From Chitinophaga niastensis (GTDB lineage Bacteria; Bacteroidota; Bacteroidia; Chitinophagales; Chitinophagaceae): a stretch of DNA of 64,000 bases. Within the stretch, counting starts at the first letter, position 1. Every line of letters starts with the position of its first letter. Shown piece by piece: positions 1 through 10,062 of the stretch. Below the pieces are notes generated by a model. It saw nothing but the letters and a program-made list of their open reading frames with translations. It ran no database searches and was not told where the DNA came from. The position numbers were made by a program, and so were the translations under genes. The stretch is taken from positions 124,001-188,000 of the forward strand of contig NZ_PYAW01000004.1 of assembly GCF_003014755.1 (NCBI RefSeq). Direction: 5' to 3'.

Positions 1-3000
1 ATTATAATTAATGCTGATAACGTATGGACTTTTTGCTGCACCGCGGACACTCACTTCCATACTGCCTAATGAACCTGTTTCATTATAGGCAGGATAATAG
101 GCAGATGCCGGCTTACCCTGAATATGCGGGGCAGTAGTTGTTCTGATGCGTTTTAAGGCGTCATAGGTCATGCTGCTTTCAAATATTTCGGTGTTGAGCA
201 GCACGGGAAGGCCGCCCCAGTCTATAGTGGTATCATAGTGGCTACAGAATTGCCGTTGAACAGCAAGCGGATTACCATTGAAATCATATGCACTGCGTGT
301 GCTCATGCCCGACTGGTCAAACACCTTACAGGGCTGCCTTCGCAGGTTGTTTTGTTTGTCGTTGGGCTGACCTTCTCCATAAATATGTTTGATGACTACA
401 TGGTTTAAAGGCGTAGCACCATCACCACCGGTTACTTTCATGCTGAGCAGCCGGCGAAGGTCATCATAATCAAAAATAATTGTCTGTGACCGGCTGTCCC
501 ACTGATGTAACGGCTGATTGGTTACATCAGCAAAAGTAATGCGGGCACCTGTTTCCGGGCTTTGCTGTGAAACGGCATTGCCTGCAATATCATATTGCCA
601 GGAGATAATTGTATGCAATAAGGGATCAGCTACGCTGAGTGTATTGCCTTTTATATCGAGGTGGATAGCTGTTTCAGCAAATATATCCAGCATTGCCTGG
701 TCTTTGTTGTGCGCTATTTTGGAAATAGTTCTGCCAAGTGTATCGAGATGCATTACTTCAGGCGTATCCTTGTGTTTTGCTGCTTTTATGGCGGCACTTT
801 GTTCCAATGCAGGGTCTTTACCTGCTGCTATCAGTTCCGTATCTATAAGACGGTTAAAACGTTTGTTATACCACTGACTTCCGATAACGGTGTCATTGGG
901 GTCTGAGTTGGTTTGTTTCCAGCCGGCGTATGCGATAACGGAAAAAGTTTCATCCGGTTGTTCTGTACGTATGTTCCTGCTAACCGGATCATAGAACAGG
1001 ATACTTGTAGGGCCTACCTCTACCAGGCGGCTGTCATCTTCATAGGCATGTGTTACACTGAAATAGGGCTGGTACTGTTTAACCGCATTGCCTTTGTTAT
1101 TGAGTACGGTTCTGCCGTTGCCGATCCAGCGTAGTTTAGGAGTAGTATCTGTGATTTGTAGTTTGCCGGTATCATCAATATAATGTGCATTGCCTGGTGT
1201 TGTTTGTGTCTTTTTCATCAGCACCTGGTCCATTCCTCCTGAATACTCGAACTGGTACTGCAATTTGTTGGGCAAGCCATTTACTGTTACATCGCGATGA
1301 TGGTTTTCCCGGAGGATGGTAGCGGCACTAACCGGTAACTGGTGCAGGTTGTACACGATACGTGAAGTAGCGTGTTGCAGTAATGCCGCGCCGTGAGTGG
1401 CAGGATCGCTGAAGAAATTATTGATCACTGATTCCGTGGTATCTTCCGTAAATCCGTCAAAATCATCTGCTTCCGTACCCTTCCCTTTTTGTGCTGTACC
1501 TGTTACCATACCAAGAATATCAAATCTGACTTCAGTGATATTATCATTCGGATCTTTGAGCGCAAGTGGTTGCAGGGTGCGGAAATCATAGGTTACCACA
1601 CTTTGCTGGTTACCCATGGGATCTTGCTGCAAGGGAATGTACAAGTGGTATTTATTATCTGTCGCCGCCAGCGATATTTTGCTAAAGGGATTGATGTATT
1701 TGTCGGGAATGAAAAAATGATTTGCCGGATTTGCCGGGTAACCGGTAGTGCCGGAAGGGATCCACCAGTCATTTGCATCGTCAGTGCCCGGAAAAAGTGG
1801 CTGCAGCGCCGTTGTTTGACGGTATTGTCCTGCTGTCATCAGGGTGGCATCTACTTTCCCGGCATAAATAGTATTGAGCAGGGGGCCTGTATAGGCAAGT
1901 TTGTATGCTTCATACGGGAGTCCTTTAGATACCAGTTGTCCCAGCGGCAGTGGGGTAGTAGCATTGTCTGCCAGGTACAGGTGGCGTTCATGTGCAATGA
2001 GCCTTTTTTGCAGGGTATTGGCAACAACCGTTCCCTGCCAGGGAATAGGAGTAGCCGCTGTTGCCGCCTGCTGCAGTTCTGCCAGGGTGAAAAAGCTGCC
2101 GCCTGGTTTACAGCCGGTCAGTTCCCTGGTTTGTACAGCTGCGTTTATGCGTAACCGGTAGTTGGGCGAAGTGATCACATCATTGGTGAAACTATTTTCT
2201 TTCAGGACAATGTGCAAGGCAGCCTGTGCATCCTTAACATGTGTTGACAATGATTGCATTTCCAGTTGTAGGGGCGCTGGTAGCAACGGATTGTTTACCT
2301 GCCTGGGATACACCACGGTGGCGGATGACAGCACATTGTTATATTCATCTATATCCAGGTTAAACTCGTGTTTGATACGTGGGTCAGCGATCACTCTTTC
2401 ATATTGTGCGGTGATTGTTTCGCTGAGCGCAGGTGCAAATACAGCGAACTTATTGCTGCCACGGAGTTGCAATAACCTGATATGGCAATTTTGTTCTGTA
2501 GTGCTGTAGGGATAGGGGGCCAGATCTGTTCCATCCGCTGCATAAATTTCCTTGCGCAGCAACATATTTTTGCAGGCGCGCAGGGCTTCTGCATATACTG
2601 CGGTGGGCACATCCTGTATCAGCATGCCGGTTGGTAATACAATATGCGCATCAGGCACGTGGTATTCCGTGAAGCCGGGTTGCTGATAGTATTCGTGGCG
2701 AAACTGTTGCAGGATTTTACCTTCCTGTATAAATGCACCGGTGTGAAACCAGCTGCGTGTCAATACCGGCGCCTGATGAAGGCTTTCATCCACAATATTG
2801 CCGGCATTATTCCTTGCAAACTTTGTATAGGTTTCAGTATCCTGTTGATCTACTCTGCCAAAACCGCGGAATTCTCTTTCCTCCTGGTCATAATAACCAT
2901 GATGATAGGTATAGCCGGTTACAAATCTTGCCTTGCTGATTTCATCAGTAGTGGCGGTTTCAGTCAGCAAATGCACAGGGAAAGGCAGTTTGGTAACCCA

Positions 3001-5388
3001 GGGCGTACCTGCATTTTTATCTTCCAGGTAAAAATGTGTTGATGACTGGTATTGTAATGAAACATGTTTACCGGTATTATTTTTAAAACCTGTCATCAGA
3101 TGAGGTTTTTTCCCATCCATCAGGTGTATGTACCGCAAGGGATGCTGCTGATCTGCGGGTAACGGTGATGACCATACGATACAGCTGGTTCCTGTGCCCA
3201 GGAGGTCCATCACAGCTATATCCACAGCATTGTGTACAGCAGGGATCTGAGGGATAACTACAGGGTTTTCCCTCCATGCATTGCCATTCATATTACTCCA
3301 TATACGGGCATCGTTTTTACCAAAGTAGATAATATCTGTAGTGCCGGAGCCGTCTATGTCAGCGAGTCGTAACCAGGTTGGATTAAAGTTATCCGGGTGA
3401 TCAAATGTCGGCGCATTTTCCATGCTTACTTTGCGGCTGAAGCGACCGTAGCCCATATTGGCCCAATAGCAGATCTCTCCGTTACGGATGCGTACAATAT
3501 CTGTTAATCCGTCTCCGGTCATATCAGCGAGATAAACCGACTGTGTGCTGTCTGCAAAAACCACAACAGGTCCTAACTCTTCATCTTTCGCTTTGAGCAG
3601 ATGTATTCCTTCATCAAAGCCGTGTTCACCTTTGGCGGGATACCAACGGAAAATATCTTCTTCTGATATCAGCAGGTCAGGAAGCCCGTCGCCATTCAGG
3701 TCTATCCATTTCAGGTCAGGATCTTTGAAGTCTATATTCGGGAGTTGTTTAAAGGGCTTGTAAGCTTCCCAGGTATCATTTGCTGATAGTCCAAAGAAGC
3801 CTTGCTGTGAGCCGCTGTATCCCACCGCATATTTTTTGCCGTTGCCTGTCAGTTCCTGTATAGCCATACTGCCGCCGGAAAGCCCTGAAAAAGAGGGCCG
3901 GGGAGCTATTAACTTCGGTGCTGCGAAATGGCCATTGCCCAGGTTGGACTTATAATACCAGCCATTGCCCTGCTCCGTTAATATACCTGCCACCCCTTCG
4001 CTGTAGAAGTCAATCCATTGCCAGGTGCGGCCATCAGCCGCGGAAGGCGCATGCATAACACTATCCGTGGTTATTTCGCGTATCGTTGTATTCCATGCCA
4101 GCTGCTGATAGGTGAAATCAAAGGGAGGTAAGGCACGGCTGCTGTAGGAGGCGGTTACCGTATTCAGTTTATGTCCTTTCCTGATAACGCGGGTGAGGAA
4201 AGAGAAACCGTTAATGGAATCATTTGTTTGCTCCAGTTGTAATTGATCATTGTATACGAGCTCCAGCGATTGTACCAGGCAGGGTGCAGCGGCGATACGA
4301 AGTTCTTCAAAACAATGAAACAGCATCACACGGCTGCAGCTTCTGTAGGTGCGGATGTCGAAACCCGCGCGGAAATGCGAGAATGCATCCTTGCGATATG
4401 CCCAGGTATTTTTAGGCAGGTTCACATCAGCAGGAATCAGCTGGTTAATGTCTGTATAAAAACCTGTGCCTGTGGGATCATGTTCTCCGTAATCGAATAC
4501 CAGCTGGAACATGAAGTCAGACTCAGGTAAAAATAGATCGCCTCTGTAAAAAGGTGTTTTATTTCCATAAAGCACCCGTTTCAGGTAGGTATTGCTGCAA
4601 CGGTTTTTCCTGTTCTTCTCAAACATCAGGGATGGTATACCTTCAAAGTCTTCCGGTTTATATTCATAGCCGGTGAAATTACCTTTATCATCACAGCTGT
4701 ACGACAGCAACCATTTAAACACTTTCAGCTGATCCTGCGGGTCTGTAATGCGGCTAGCGGGTGTAAATCCATAAACAGATAATATGTTGTCTTTGCTGAT
4801 CGTGCGCCAGTGTAATTCACCGGTATTGGTATTCTTCCATTTTTCTATTCGGGTAAATGCACCTTCAATGCGGGGACGGTAAAGGGTAAGACTGTAAGTA
4901 ATGCCATGCTCAGTTTGCGGAGTAGGGGGAATGTGTTCCCACGCACTGCCGTTTTGCTGCAGTGCAGGAACAAGATCTTCCGCACCTGAAAAAATAAAGG
5001 TATCTGATTCATTTTCATCCTGATACCTTGGTAGTTCTTTTTCTGTTTTGCGGGTAATGGAAGGAATGCTAACATCCCAACCCAAACCAAACGGACTGTT
5101 GCCGCCACCGGAATTGTAATTCAACGACAGAGACGGCGTGGCATTACGGCAATTGGCTAACGGTAAGGGAATTGAAAATGAAGCGGTACCATTAACAGCG
5201 TTGACCTCAAATTTCTCAGATATGCCTTTAATAGCCCCTCCACCTTGCGGTAACGACAAGCCAGGCGGCCGAACAAAGAAATCATTTTCCGCCGTTTTGC
5301 TTTTGTCGGGCTGTGCGGAAATATTAGAAACGGTGGTAATAGGCAATTTTTCGGAATGGGGCTTCCTGTTTTCCTCAAGTGGATTCAT
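1..5388 (-). CDS. SpvB/TcdB-type Tc toxin subunit B-like RHS protein (C-terminus outside window)
   Basis: The reading frame opens at ATG 5388 (in-frame stop TAA at 5425-5427 just upstream) and stays open for 1796 codons to base 1. Residues about 40-120 carry the SpvB signature: a Gly-rich run followed by AIKGISEKFEVNAVNGTA, then SLNYNSGGGNSPFGLGWDVS and FIFSGAEDLVP. Residues about 560-700 contain FG-GAP/VCBS-like repeats (GDGLTDIV, DIDGSGTTDIIYFG). Residues about 780-850 match the TcdB middle domain (GTPWVTKLPFPV, RFVTGYTYHHGYYDQEEREF). The remainder reads as RHS/YD material (YDFNGNPLA near bases 240-300). In characterised Tc toxins the B subunit forms the beta-propeller and cocoon that hold the toxic C part; the family is established, the toxic role here is inferred. 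The toxic C-terminal cassette, if any, lies off the left edge. No signal peptide is seen. No TcA partner is visible. Confidence 0.93.
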   Translation of the reverse strand, partial: MNPLEENRKPHSEKLPITTVSNISAQPDKSKTAENDFFVRPPGLSLPQGGGAIKGISEKFEVNAVNGTASFSIPLPLANCRNATPSLSLNYNSGGGNSPFGLGWDVSIPSITRKTEKELPRYQDENESDTFIFSGAEDLVPALQQNGSAWEHIPPTPQTEHGITYSLTLYRPRIEGAFTRIEKWKNTNTGELHWRTISKDNILSVYGFTPASRITDPQDQLKVFKWLLSYSCDDKGNFTGYEYKPEDFEGIPSLMFEKNRKNRCSNTYLKRVLYGNKTPFYRGDLFLPESDFMFQLVFDYGEHDPTGTGFYTDINQLIPADVNLPKNTWAYRKDAFSHFRAGFDIRTYRSCSRVMLFHCFEELRIAAAPCLVQSLELVYNDQLQLEQTNDSINGFSFLTRVIRKGHKLNTVTASYSSRALPPFDFTYQQLAWNTTIREITTDSVMHAPSAADGRTWQWIDFYSEGVAGILTEQGNGWYYKSNLGNGHFAAPKLIAPRPSFSGLSGGSMAIQELTGNGKKYAVGYSGSQQGFFGLSANDTWEAYKPFKQLPNIDFKDPDLKWIDLNGDGLPDLLISEEDIFRWYPAKGEHGFDEGIHLLKAKDEELGPVVVFADSTQSVYLADMTGDGLTDIVRIRNGEICYWANMGYGRFSRKVSMENAPTFDHPDNFNPTWLRLADIDGSGTTDIIYFGKNDARIWSNMNGNAWRENPVVIPQIPAVHNAVDIAVMDLLGTGTSCIVWSSPLPADQQHPLRYIHLMDGKKPHLMTGFKNNTGKHVSLQYQSSTHFYLEDKNAGTPWVTKLPFPVHLLTETATTDEISKARFVTGYTYHHGYYDQEEREFRGFGRVDQQDTETYTKFARNNAGNIVDESLHQAPVLTRSWFHTGAFIQEGKILQQFRHEYYQQPGFTEYHVPDAHIVLPTGMLIQDVPTAVYAEALRACKNMLLRKEIYAADGTDLAPYPYSTTEQNCHIRLLQLRGSNKFAVFAPALSETITAQYERVIADPRIKHEFNLDIDEYNNVLSSATVVYPRQVNNPLLPAPLQLEMQSLSTHVKDAQAALHIVLKENSFTNDVITSPNYRLRINAAVQTRELTGCKPGGSFFTLAELQQAATAATPIPWQGTVVANTLQKRLIAHERHLYLADNATTPLPLGQLVSKGLPYEAYKLAYTGPLLNTIYAGKVDATLMTAGQYRQTTALQPLFPGTDDANDWWIPSGTTGYPANPANHFFIPDKYINPFSKISLAATDNKYHLYIPLQQDPMGNQQSVVTYDFRTLQPLALKDPNDNITEVRFDILGMVTGTAQKGKGTEADDFDGFTEDTTESVINNFFSDPATHGAALLQHATSRIVYNLHQLPVSAATILRENHHRDVTVNGLPNKLQYQFEYSGGMDQVLMKKTQTTPGNAHYIDDTGKLQITDTTPKLRWIGNGRTVLNNKGNAVKQYQPYFSVTHAYEDDSRLVEVGPTSILFYDPVSRNIRTEQPDETFSVIAYAGWKQTNSDPNDTVIGSQWYNKRFNRLIDTELIAAGKDPALEQSAAIKAAKHKDTPEVMHLDTLGRTISKIAHNKDQAMLDIFAETAIHLDIKGNTLSVADPLLHTIISWQYDIAGNAVSQQSPETGARITFADVTNQPLHQWDSRSQTIIFDYDDLRRLLSMKVTGGDGATPLNHVVIKHIYGEGQPNDKQNNLRRQPCKVFDQSGMSTRSAYDFNGNPLAVQRQFCSHYDTTIDWGGLPVLLNTEIFESSMTYDALKRIRTTTAPHIQGKPASAYYPAYNETGSLGSMEVSVRGAAKSPYVISINYN

Positions 5389-5731
5389 TTGGGGTGTTTT
5401 TGAGGTCAGACGTTCTATATAAAATTACTGAATTGTTTTTAATGCAAAAAGTTTTCCTGTATTACATAGGAGCCTGTTATGAGGATACTGCAACGATTTG
5501 ACTTCAGTAATATCATATCTCAAAGATTTTATGCTAAATAACCCCCCTTTACTTTTATACAATCTATTTTTTAAGTATATTAGACTAACCTCAAAATCTT
5601 TACTTCTCTTGGGTACCGGTAATTTTGATTAAGCAGTTAATATAGGCTTCACACAAGCATTAAAAAAAGTATGTCAGCAATTAAATGGAAAGATGAATTT
5701 CTCTATTGTGAAATTTTAAAAATCCAAAGAT
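5389..5731. other. Intergenic region between divergent genes
   Basis: This 343-bp AT-rich gap separates the leftward Tc-toxin gene from the rightward two-gene module. A Bacteroidota-like -7 box (TAATTTTG, 5620-5627) lies about 105 bp before the ATG at 5732, with only a partial -33 match (TCTT) at 5597-5600. For the leftward gene a TTTG and a TAATTTTA can be seen on the minus strand at about 5450-5420, but their spacing is short, so that promoter is weakly supported. Confidence 0.4.
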
Positions 5732-6439
5732 ATGACACTGGAATCAGCACAGAGATGGTTAGGTATCTACTTTTTAACTACTACAGTTTTAATTGGATGC
5801 TATTTGCTTTTAAGTACGCAATCATTATTACCATTAGATGCTACTTCGAAAGGTGATTGTTTTAAAATTATTATCCCTGTTTTTATCGGACAATTAACAA
5901 TAATATTTCAATGGATCGCAAATGCAAATAATCCCATTGATAAAAATGTAATATCCCCAATACCAGGCTGGGCAATTCAACTACCGCCATTTCTGGCTAT
6001 ATTAATCGTATTGCTGGCAGGAATTTCTTTAGTAATGACAAAAGAGCCTTCCAATAATGCAACCACCTCCTCCGAAACATTCAAAAATGCCATTACATTT
6101 TCCGTAACGATCCTGAATGCAACAACTGTTTACCTTGTTCCAAGACTTTTTCCATCTGGTGCAAGACTTATATCCGGGCAAGTATTTAATTTTTCTGTTC
6201 CTGAGGGCTGGACTTTTGAGCAAGCAGCACATGCCATATCAATTGCCGCCCAGAAACCTGTTAAATTGAATGGATTTAAGTCATCTCAAAAATCATCCCC
6301 TTTGCACAGGGGAGAATATACAGGGGTTACTGCAAAAGAAGCACTGGAGAAATTGAAAGCCTTGTCTATTGATGAATTTCCGGATTATAGTGTGGATTAT
6401 AGTAAAGATGTTTATACAATTGATATTAAAAATACTTAA
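5732..6439 (+). CDS. Membrane protein with C-terminal soluble domain, unrecognised
   Basis: 235 residues. Hydrophobic segments lie at about 10-33, 45-62, 85-104 and 119-138 (LPPFLAILIVLLAGISLVM is the clearest), so four membrane helices are likely. From about residue 150 there is a soluble domain, EGWTFEQAAHAISIAAQKPV then VTAKEALEKLKALSIDEF. Its pattern of a short helix, a V-K-L-N-G strand and an EALEKL helix is reminiscent of STN/secretin N-terminal folds, but this is a shape resemblance and not a family assignment. It ends 11 bp before the next gene, suggesting an operon. No function is assigned. Confidence 0.7.
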   Translation: MTLESAQRWLGIYFLTTTVLIGCYLLLSTQSLLPLDATSKGDCFKIIIPVFIGQLTIIFQWIANANNPIDKNVISPIPGWAIQLPPFLAILIVLLAGISLVMTKEPSNNATTSSETFKNAITFSVTILNATTVYLVPRLFPSGARLISGQVFNFSVPEGWTFEQAAHAISIAAQKPVKLNGFKSSQKSSPLHRGEYTGVTAKEALEKLKALSIDEFPDYSVDYSKDVYTIDIKNT

Positions 6440-6450
6440 AACTGTTTAAT

Positions 6451-6807
6451 ATGAATACATGCAACTGCCCAAATCCTCCTGGTGGTCAGGTAATATGTGA
6501 ACAGCATCAAATGGCTATTTGTATTGTCGAAAATGGAGAACCCCGACATCTCTGTTTAAATCCAAAAGGAAAGAATAATTCCATATCACTTGTAAATTGG
6601 GCTTTAGGAGAAATTACCGGCATTGAAAGAATTGCCAACTCAAATATAACTACTGAAGAAATACACCTGTTGACTAATGGTCGTTATAAAAGAGGTAAGG
6701 AGAGAACGGTAACTTTCTCCTTGCCACAAAGTATTAAAATAGCAATTGAGGAAATAAGTAACAGAGGGATGGATAGAGGATATGAGAAAGGGCTTGAGGT
6801 AAGCTAG
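6451..6807 (+). CDS. Small Cys-rich N-terminal protein, unrecognised
   Basis: 118 residues. The N-terminus is Cys-rich (CNCPNPPGGQVICEQHQMAIC and C35), with Cys spacing that could bind a metal or form a small disulfide knot. The C-terminal half contains a predicted beta-helix-helix stretch: TVTFSLPQSIKIAIEEIS, then a charged tail. That stretch resembles a ribbon-helix-helix arrangement only loosely. The gene follows the four-helix membrane protein after 11 bp and was probably co-transcribed with it. The two together may be one functional unit; what they do cannot be read from the sequence. Confidence 0.65.
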   Translation: MNTCNCPNPPGGQVICEQHQMAICIVENGEPRHLCLNPKGKNNSISLVNWALGEITGIERIANSNITTEEIHLLTNGRYKRGKERTVTFSLPQSIKIAIEEISNRGMDRGYEKGLEVS

Positions 6808-6887
6808 GAGCATAAAACTATGCTTAGAATATAAAAAAGCCTTATTTTTAAACAAGCGAAAGAATCATTCCCTATACAATCCACATC

Positions 6888-7862
6888 ATGAAACTGCTAA
6901 CTAAAAGGTCAACCTGTTTTATTTGTTTCCTTATTACAATATGCTTTTCGCCATTATTAATTTTCAGTCAAAACAATTTTCAACCAATAATAGATACGGT
7001 CGATAAAGCAGCCGTCTTTGCACCTGGTGTGGTTTCTACACCCTATACTGAATGGGCAACATCATTTACGCCTGATGGCAAAACCGTTTATTTTTCTCAG
7101 GGTGCCGTTTACTGGACCATTGTTTTCTCTACCATAAAAAATGGAAAATGGATGAAACCCAAAGTAGCTGCTTTTTCAGGACGGTGGAGAGATACAGATC
7201 CTTTTGTAAGCCCTGATGGGAAAAGATTGTTTTTCATTTCCAACCGGCCTTTGGAGGGTGCAACACAAGATAAAGCACAGCCAGGCAGCCATATATGGTA
7301 TGTGGATCAGATATCGACAGATGAATGGGGCACTCCTCATCATATAGATGCTCCTATTAACTTGCCAGGCACAGGTAATTATGCACCTTCAGTTAGTCTT
7401 AAGGGGACACTTTATTTTTGTTCCCGCGACAGGGAAGGACACAGTGGAATGACCAGCTATTGTGCAGAATGGCAGAAAGACCATTATGGAAAACCCAATA
7501 TGATTTCCTTTAGTGGGCTGCATGAAACACAGGATCCATTTATCGCGCCTGATGAGCATTATCTCATTTTACTCAGTGGTAATGACCTGTACATCAGCTT
7601 TCATCAGGATAAGGACTGGTCTGCACCGCAGAAACTTGGTGCAGAGGTAAATAATGGTGATTCCAATTCTTCACCATATGTATCACCTGATGGTAAAACA
7701 CTTTATTATTCTTCTTCGCGCATTAAAGGTTTTTATAAAAGAGATGCGCAAAACCATGCTGTTAACTATGATGAACTCATAAAGGAAAATGAAAGTCTTT
7801 TTAATAGTCAGTCTAATATTTTAATGATACCAATTCATTTGCCTGCTGCCGGGCATTCGTAA
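6888..7862 (+). CDS. Exported PD40/TolB-like beta-propeller protein
   Basis: 324 residues beginning with a clear signal peptide (K-rich start, hydrophobic CFICFLITICFSPLLIF, cleavage near FSQ-NN). Repeated PD40-type blades follow: SFTPDGKTVYFS, PFVSPDGKRLFFIS, PFIAPDEHYLILLS and PYVSPDGKTLYYSS. Together they predict a beta-propeller in the periplasm or at the cell surface. PD40 propellers usually act as binding or scaffolding modules, so a catalytic role is unlikely. It lies 80 bp after the Cys-rich gene and may or may not belong to that transcript. A weak 6-bp hairpin (AGCATA/TATGCT) is present near 6810. Confidence 0.8.
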   Translation: MKLLTKRSTCFICFLITICFSPLLIFSQNNFQPIIDTVDKAAVFAPGVVSTPYTEWATSFTPDGKTVYFSQGAVYWTIVFSTIKNGKWMKPKVAAFSGRWRDTDPFVSPDGKRLFFISNRPLEGATQDKAQPGSHIWYVDQISTDEWGTPHHIDAPINLPGTGNYAPSVSLKGTLYFCSRDREGHSGMTSYCAEWQKDHYGKPNMISFSGLHETQDPFIAPDEHYLILLSGNDLYISFHQDKDWSAPQKLGAEVNNGDSNSSPYVSPDGKTLYYSSSRIKGFYKRDAQNHAVNYDELIKENESLFNSQSNILMIPIHLPAAGHS

Positions 7863-8021
7863 AGGGAGTATAACAGGTGTACACTTTAAATAAGCATGCA
7901 AAGGGTAGTGGATGTATTCAGGATTATAGAAAAGTCAGGCACTAAATGAGGGGAAGCCGGCAATTTAAGAAAAATCGATCTTCTTTTCCAGCGCCTTGAT
8001 AAGTAATGGGAAATATGTATT

Positions 8022-8708
8022 TTGCGATGTTCCAACTCTATCAACTCTATTTTGCACAAGGAAAATATATATAATGAACAAGAACTGCTGCTGTTGGTAG
8101 CGAATGGTGATAAAAATGCATACGCTCAACTTTTTGACCATTACTGGGATCATGTATACGGGACAGGATTGCATTTAACTAAATCACCGGAGCTGTCAAA
8201 AGATCTTGCACAGGATATTTTTTTAAAATTGTGGGATGCTCGTTCAAAGTTATCAGAGATAAAGAATCTTAGCACGTACCTGTATGTCCTAACCAAAAAC
8301 CTTTTTCATGATCATTTAAGGACCAATGTCTTCAGAGAGTCAAACAAGGAGTTTCTGATAAACTATTTTGCACATCATGAAACCTCTCCACATAAGCAAC
8401 TTGAACAAAAGGAATTAAGTGGTTTTTTAGATGAAGCTATTAATAACCTCCCTCCTCAGCTCCATCAGGTATTCACGCTAAGCCGTTTTGAGGGGCTAAG
8501 CCATATAGAAATTGGCAGAAAACTAAACATTAGTCCTCTTTCTTCTAAAACGTACATGACAAGGGCGCTCATAACACTTAGAAAACAAATCGGTGAGAAT
8601 CCATGGGAATTACTGTTTATTATCGGTGTTGCTTTAAAATTTTCCATTTTCAATTTTTTTTTGGATTGGATGTTTTCTTTTTTACAGTTCATCCGTCCTT
8701 GTTCTTGA
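8022..8708 (+). CDS. FecI-type ECF sigma factor of SusCD cluster 1
   Basis: 228 residues. Sigma region 2 is at about 28-95 (AYAQLFDHYWDHVY, DLAQDIFLKLWDAR) and sigma region 4 at about 135-190 (INNLPPQLHQVFTLSRFEGLSHIEIG). The only in-frame initiator before region 2 is TTG 8022. A TATTTTG sequence close by at 8019-8025 raises the possibility that translation starts slightly further in. After region 4 there is an unusually long hydrophobic tail (LLFIIGVALKFSIFNFFLDW) that could be a membrane segment. It is followed by fecR after 42 bp, the standard Bacteroidota arrangement in which this sigma factor transcribes the downstream susC/susD. Confidence 0.9.
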   Translation: MRCSNSINSILHKENIYNEQELLLLVANGDKNAYAQLFDHYWDHVYGTGLHLTKSPELSKDLAQDIFLKLWDARSKLSEIKNLSTYLYVLTKNLFHDHLRTNVFRESNKEFLINYFAHHETSPHKQLEQKELSGFLDEAINNLPPQLHQVFTLSRFEGLSHIEIGRKLNISPLSSKTYMTRALITLRKQIGENPWELLFIIGVALKFSIFNFFLDWMFSFLQFIRPCS

Positions 8709-8750
8709 ATCCGGTACAATGGATGTGAGAAAGCGCCGTAAATAGTAAAT

Positions 8751-9950
8751 ATGTCTAACATTCAACTAAAGGAACTTTTTAAAAAATACCTGGATGAAAC
8801 CCTGACACCGGAGGAATTTTCTCAACTATATGAGATGATTCATGCCGGATATGATCCGGAAGTCTTGGACGAATTGTTGGATGGGGTGCTTTCCAATCCT
8901 GATTTCACCGTTAGCTCAGGAGACTATGATAAAAAAGAAGTTTTTGCTTCCTTACTGGCAAAGATTGAAGAGAGAGAAGTAAAAGAAGTTTTACCTACTC
9001 CTGTAATTCCTATATACCGTAAACGTTGGATTGCCGTAGGAGCTGCCGCTATTATCTTTTTATTAGCAGGCAGTATTTATTGGATGTTGGCTATGCGAAA
9101 TCCTTCGAACCAATTGGTGGCTGAAAAAAAGCAGGTCAAATTCGACGCTCCTCCAGGCAGGAGTGGGGCTATTCTGACCCTTTCCAACGGTAAACAAATT
9201 GAACTCGACAACACTCAAAATGGTTCCCTGGCGCAACAAGGCAATACCAGGCTCTTAAAGCAGGGAGGCAAATTAAGTTATAAAACAGAGGACGCCTTTG
9301 CAGACAAACCGATGGTTTTGTATAATGTCGTGACTACCCCCAGAGGGAGACAATTTCAACTGGTATTGGCAGATGGTACCCGTGTATGGCTAAACGCAGC
9401 CAGTTCGATTAAATTCCCCACCACCTTCAATGGAAAAGAACGTAGAGTAGCCGTTTCCGGCGAAGCGTACTTTGAAGTAGCGCATAATTACAATATGCCA
9501 TTTGTGGTGCAGGTTAACAAATCTGAAATCGCGGTGCTGGGCACTCACTTTGATGTTTTGAATTATAATGATGAAAACAATATTAGCGCCACATTACTGG
9601 AGGGATCAATAAAGGTGACCAATGCGTCACAACATATTTTATTAGTTCCCGGAGAGCAGGGAAAAATAGAGCGGGCAACAGGGGAATTATCATCTAAAAA
9701 AGTGGATGCTGACCAGGTTATTGCCTGGACAAAAGGTGAGTTAGCTATAAGTAATTCGGATTTTTCCGGTTTAATGCGCCAAATCTCCCGCTGGTACGAT
9801 GTTGATGTAGTCTTTCAGGGCAATGTTCCCAATGTACGTATTGGTGGCTTCCTTCACCGGGATGTGAATTTATCGACGGTATTAGATTTTTTAGGAGAGA
9901 ACGGAGTACGTTATAAAACGGAAGGCAAAACAATTACAATATTGCAATAA
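8751..9950 (+). CDS. FecR-type anti-sigma factor of cluster 1
   Basis: 399 residues. The N-terminal cytoplasmic helical part (residues 1-80, LTPEEFSQLYEMI) is the presumed sigma-binding region. A single transmembrane segment lies at about 93-113. The periplasmic FecR domain follows (TPRGRQFQLVLADGTRVWLN, GEAYFEVAHN, VQVNKSEIAVLGTHFDVLNY, TLLEGSIKV), with a DUF4974-type C-terminal domain (FSGLMRQISRWYDVDV). FecR proteins hold the sigma factor at the membrane and release it when the STN domain of the cognate SusC signals import. The ATG start is well placed between sigma gene and coding start of domain homology. Confidence 0.93.
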   Translation: MSNIQLKELFKKYLDETLTPEEFSQLYEMIHAGYDPEVLDELLDGVLSNPDFTVSSGDYDKKEVFASLLAKIEEREVKEVLPTPVIPIYRKRWIAVGAAAIIFLLAGSIYWMLAMRNPSNQLVAEKKQVKFDAPPGRSGAILTLSNGKQIELDNTQNGSLAQQGNTRLLKQGGKLSYKTEDAFADKPMVLYNVVTTPRGRQFQLVLADGTRVWLNAASSIKFPTTFNGKERRVAVSGEAYFEVAHNYNMPFVVQVNKSEIAVLGTHFDVLNYNDENNISATLLEGSIKVTNASQHILLVPGEQGKIERATGELSSKKVDADQVIAWTKGELAISNSDFSGLMRQISRWYDVDVVFQGNVPNVRIGGFLHRDVNLSTVLDFLGENGVRYKTEGKTITILQ

Positions 9951-10062
9951 AATATGCCAGGATCAACCAGACTATAGCTATCGTTATGGCTCAGATTATT
10001 TTTTAACTAAACAACCAGAATGGATACATAGAAATGAACGCTAAAGGCTGACCATAAAAAAG

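Noticed and set aside
5671-5856. 61-codon plus-strand frame before the membrane protein gene
   Set aside because: It overlaps the better-supported 235-residue membrane protein in another frame and shows no domain or signal.
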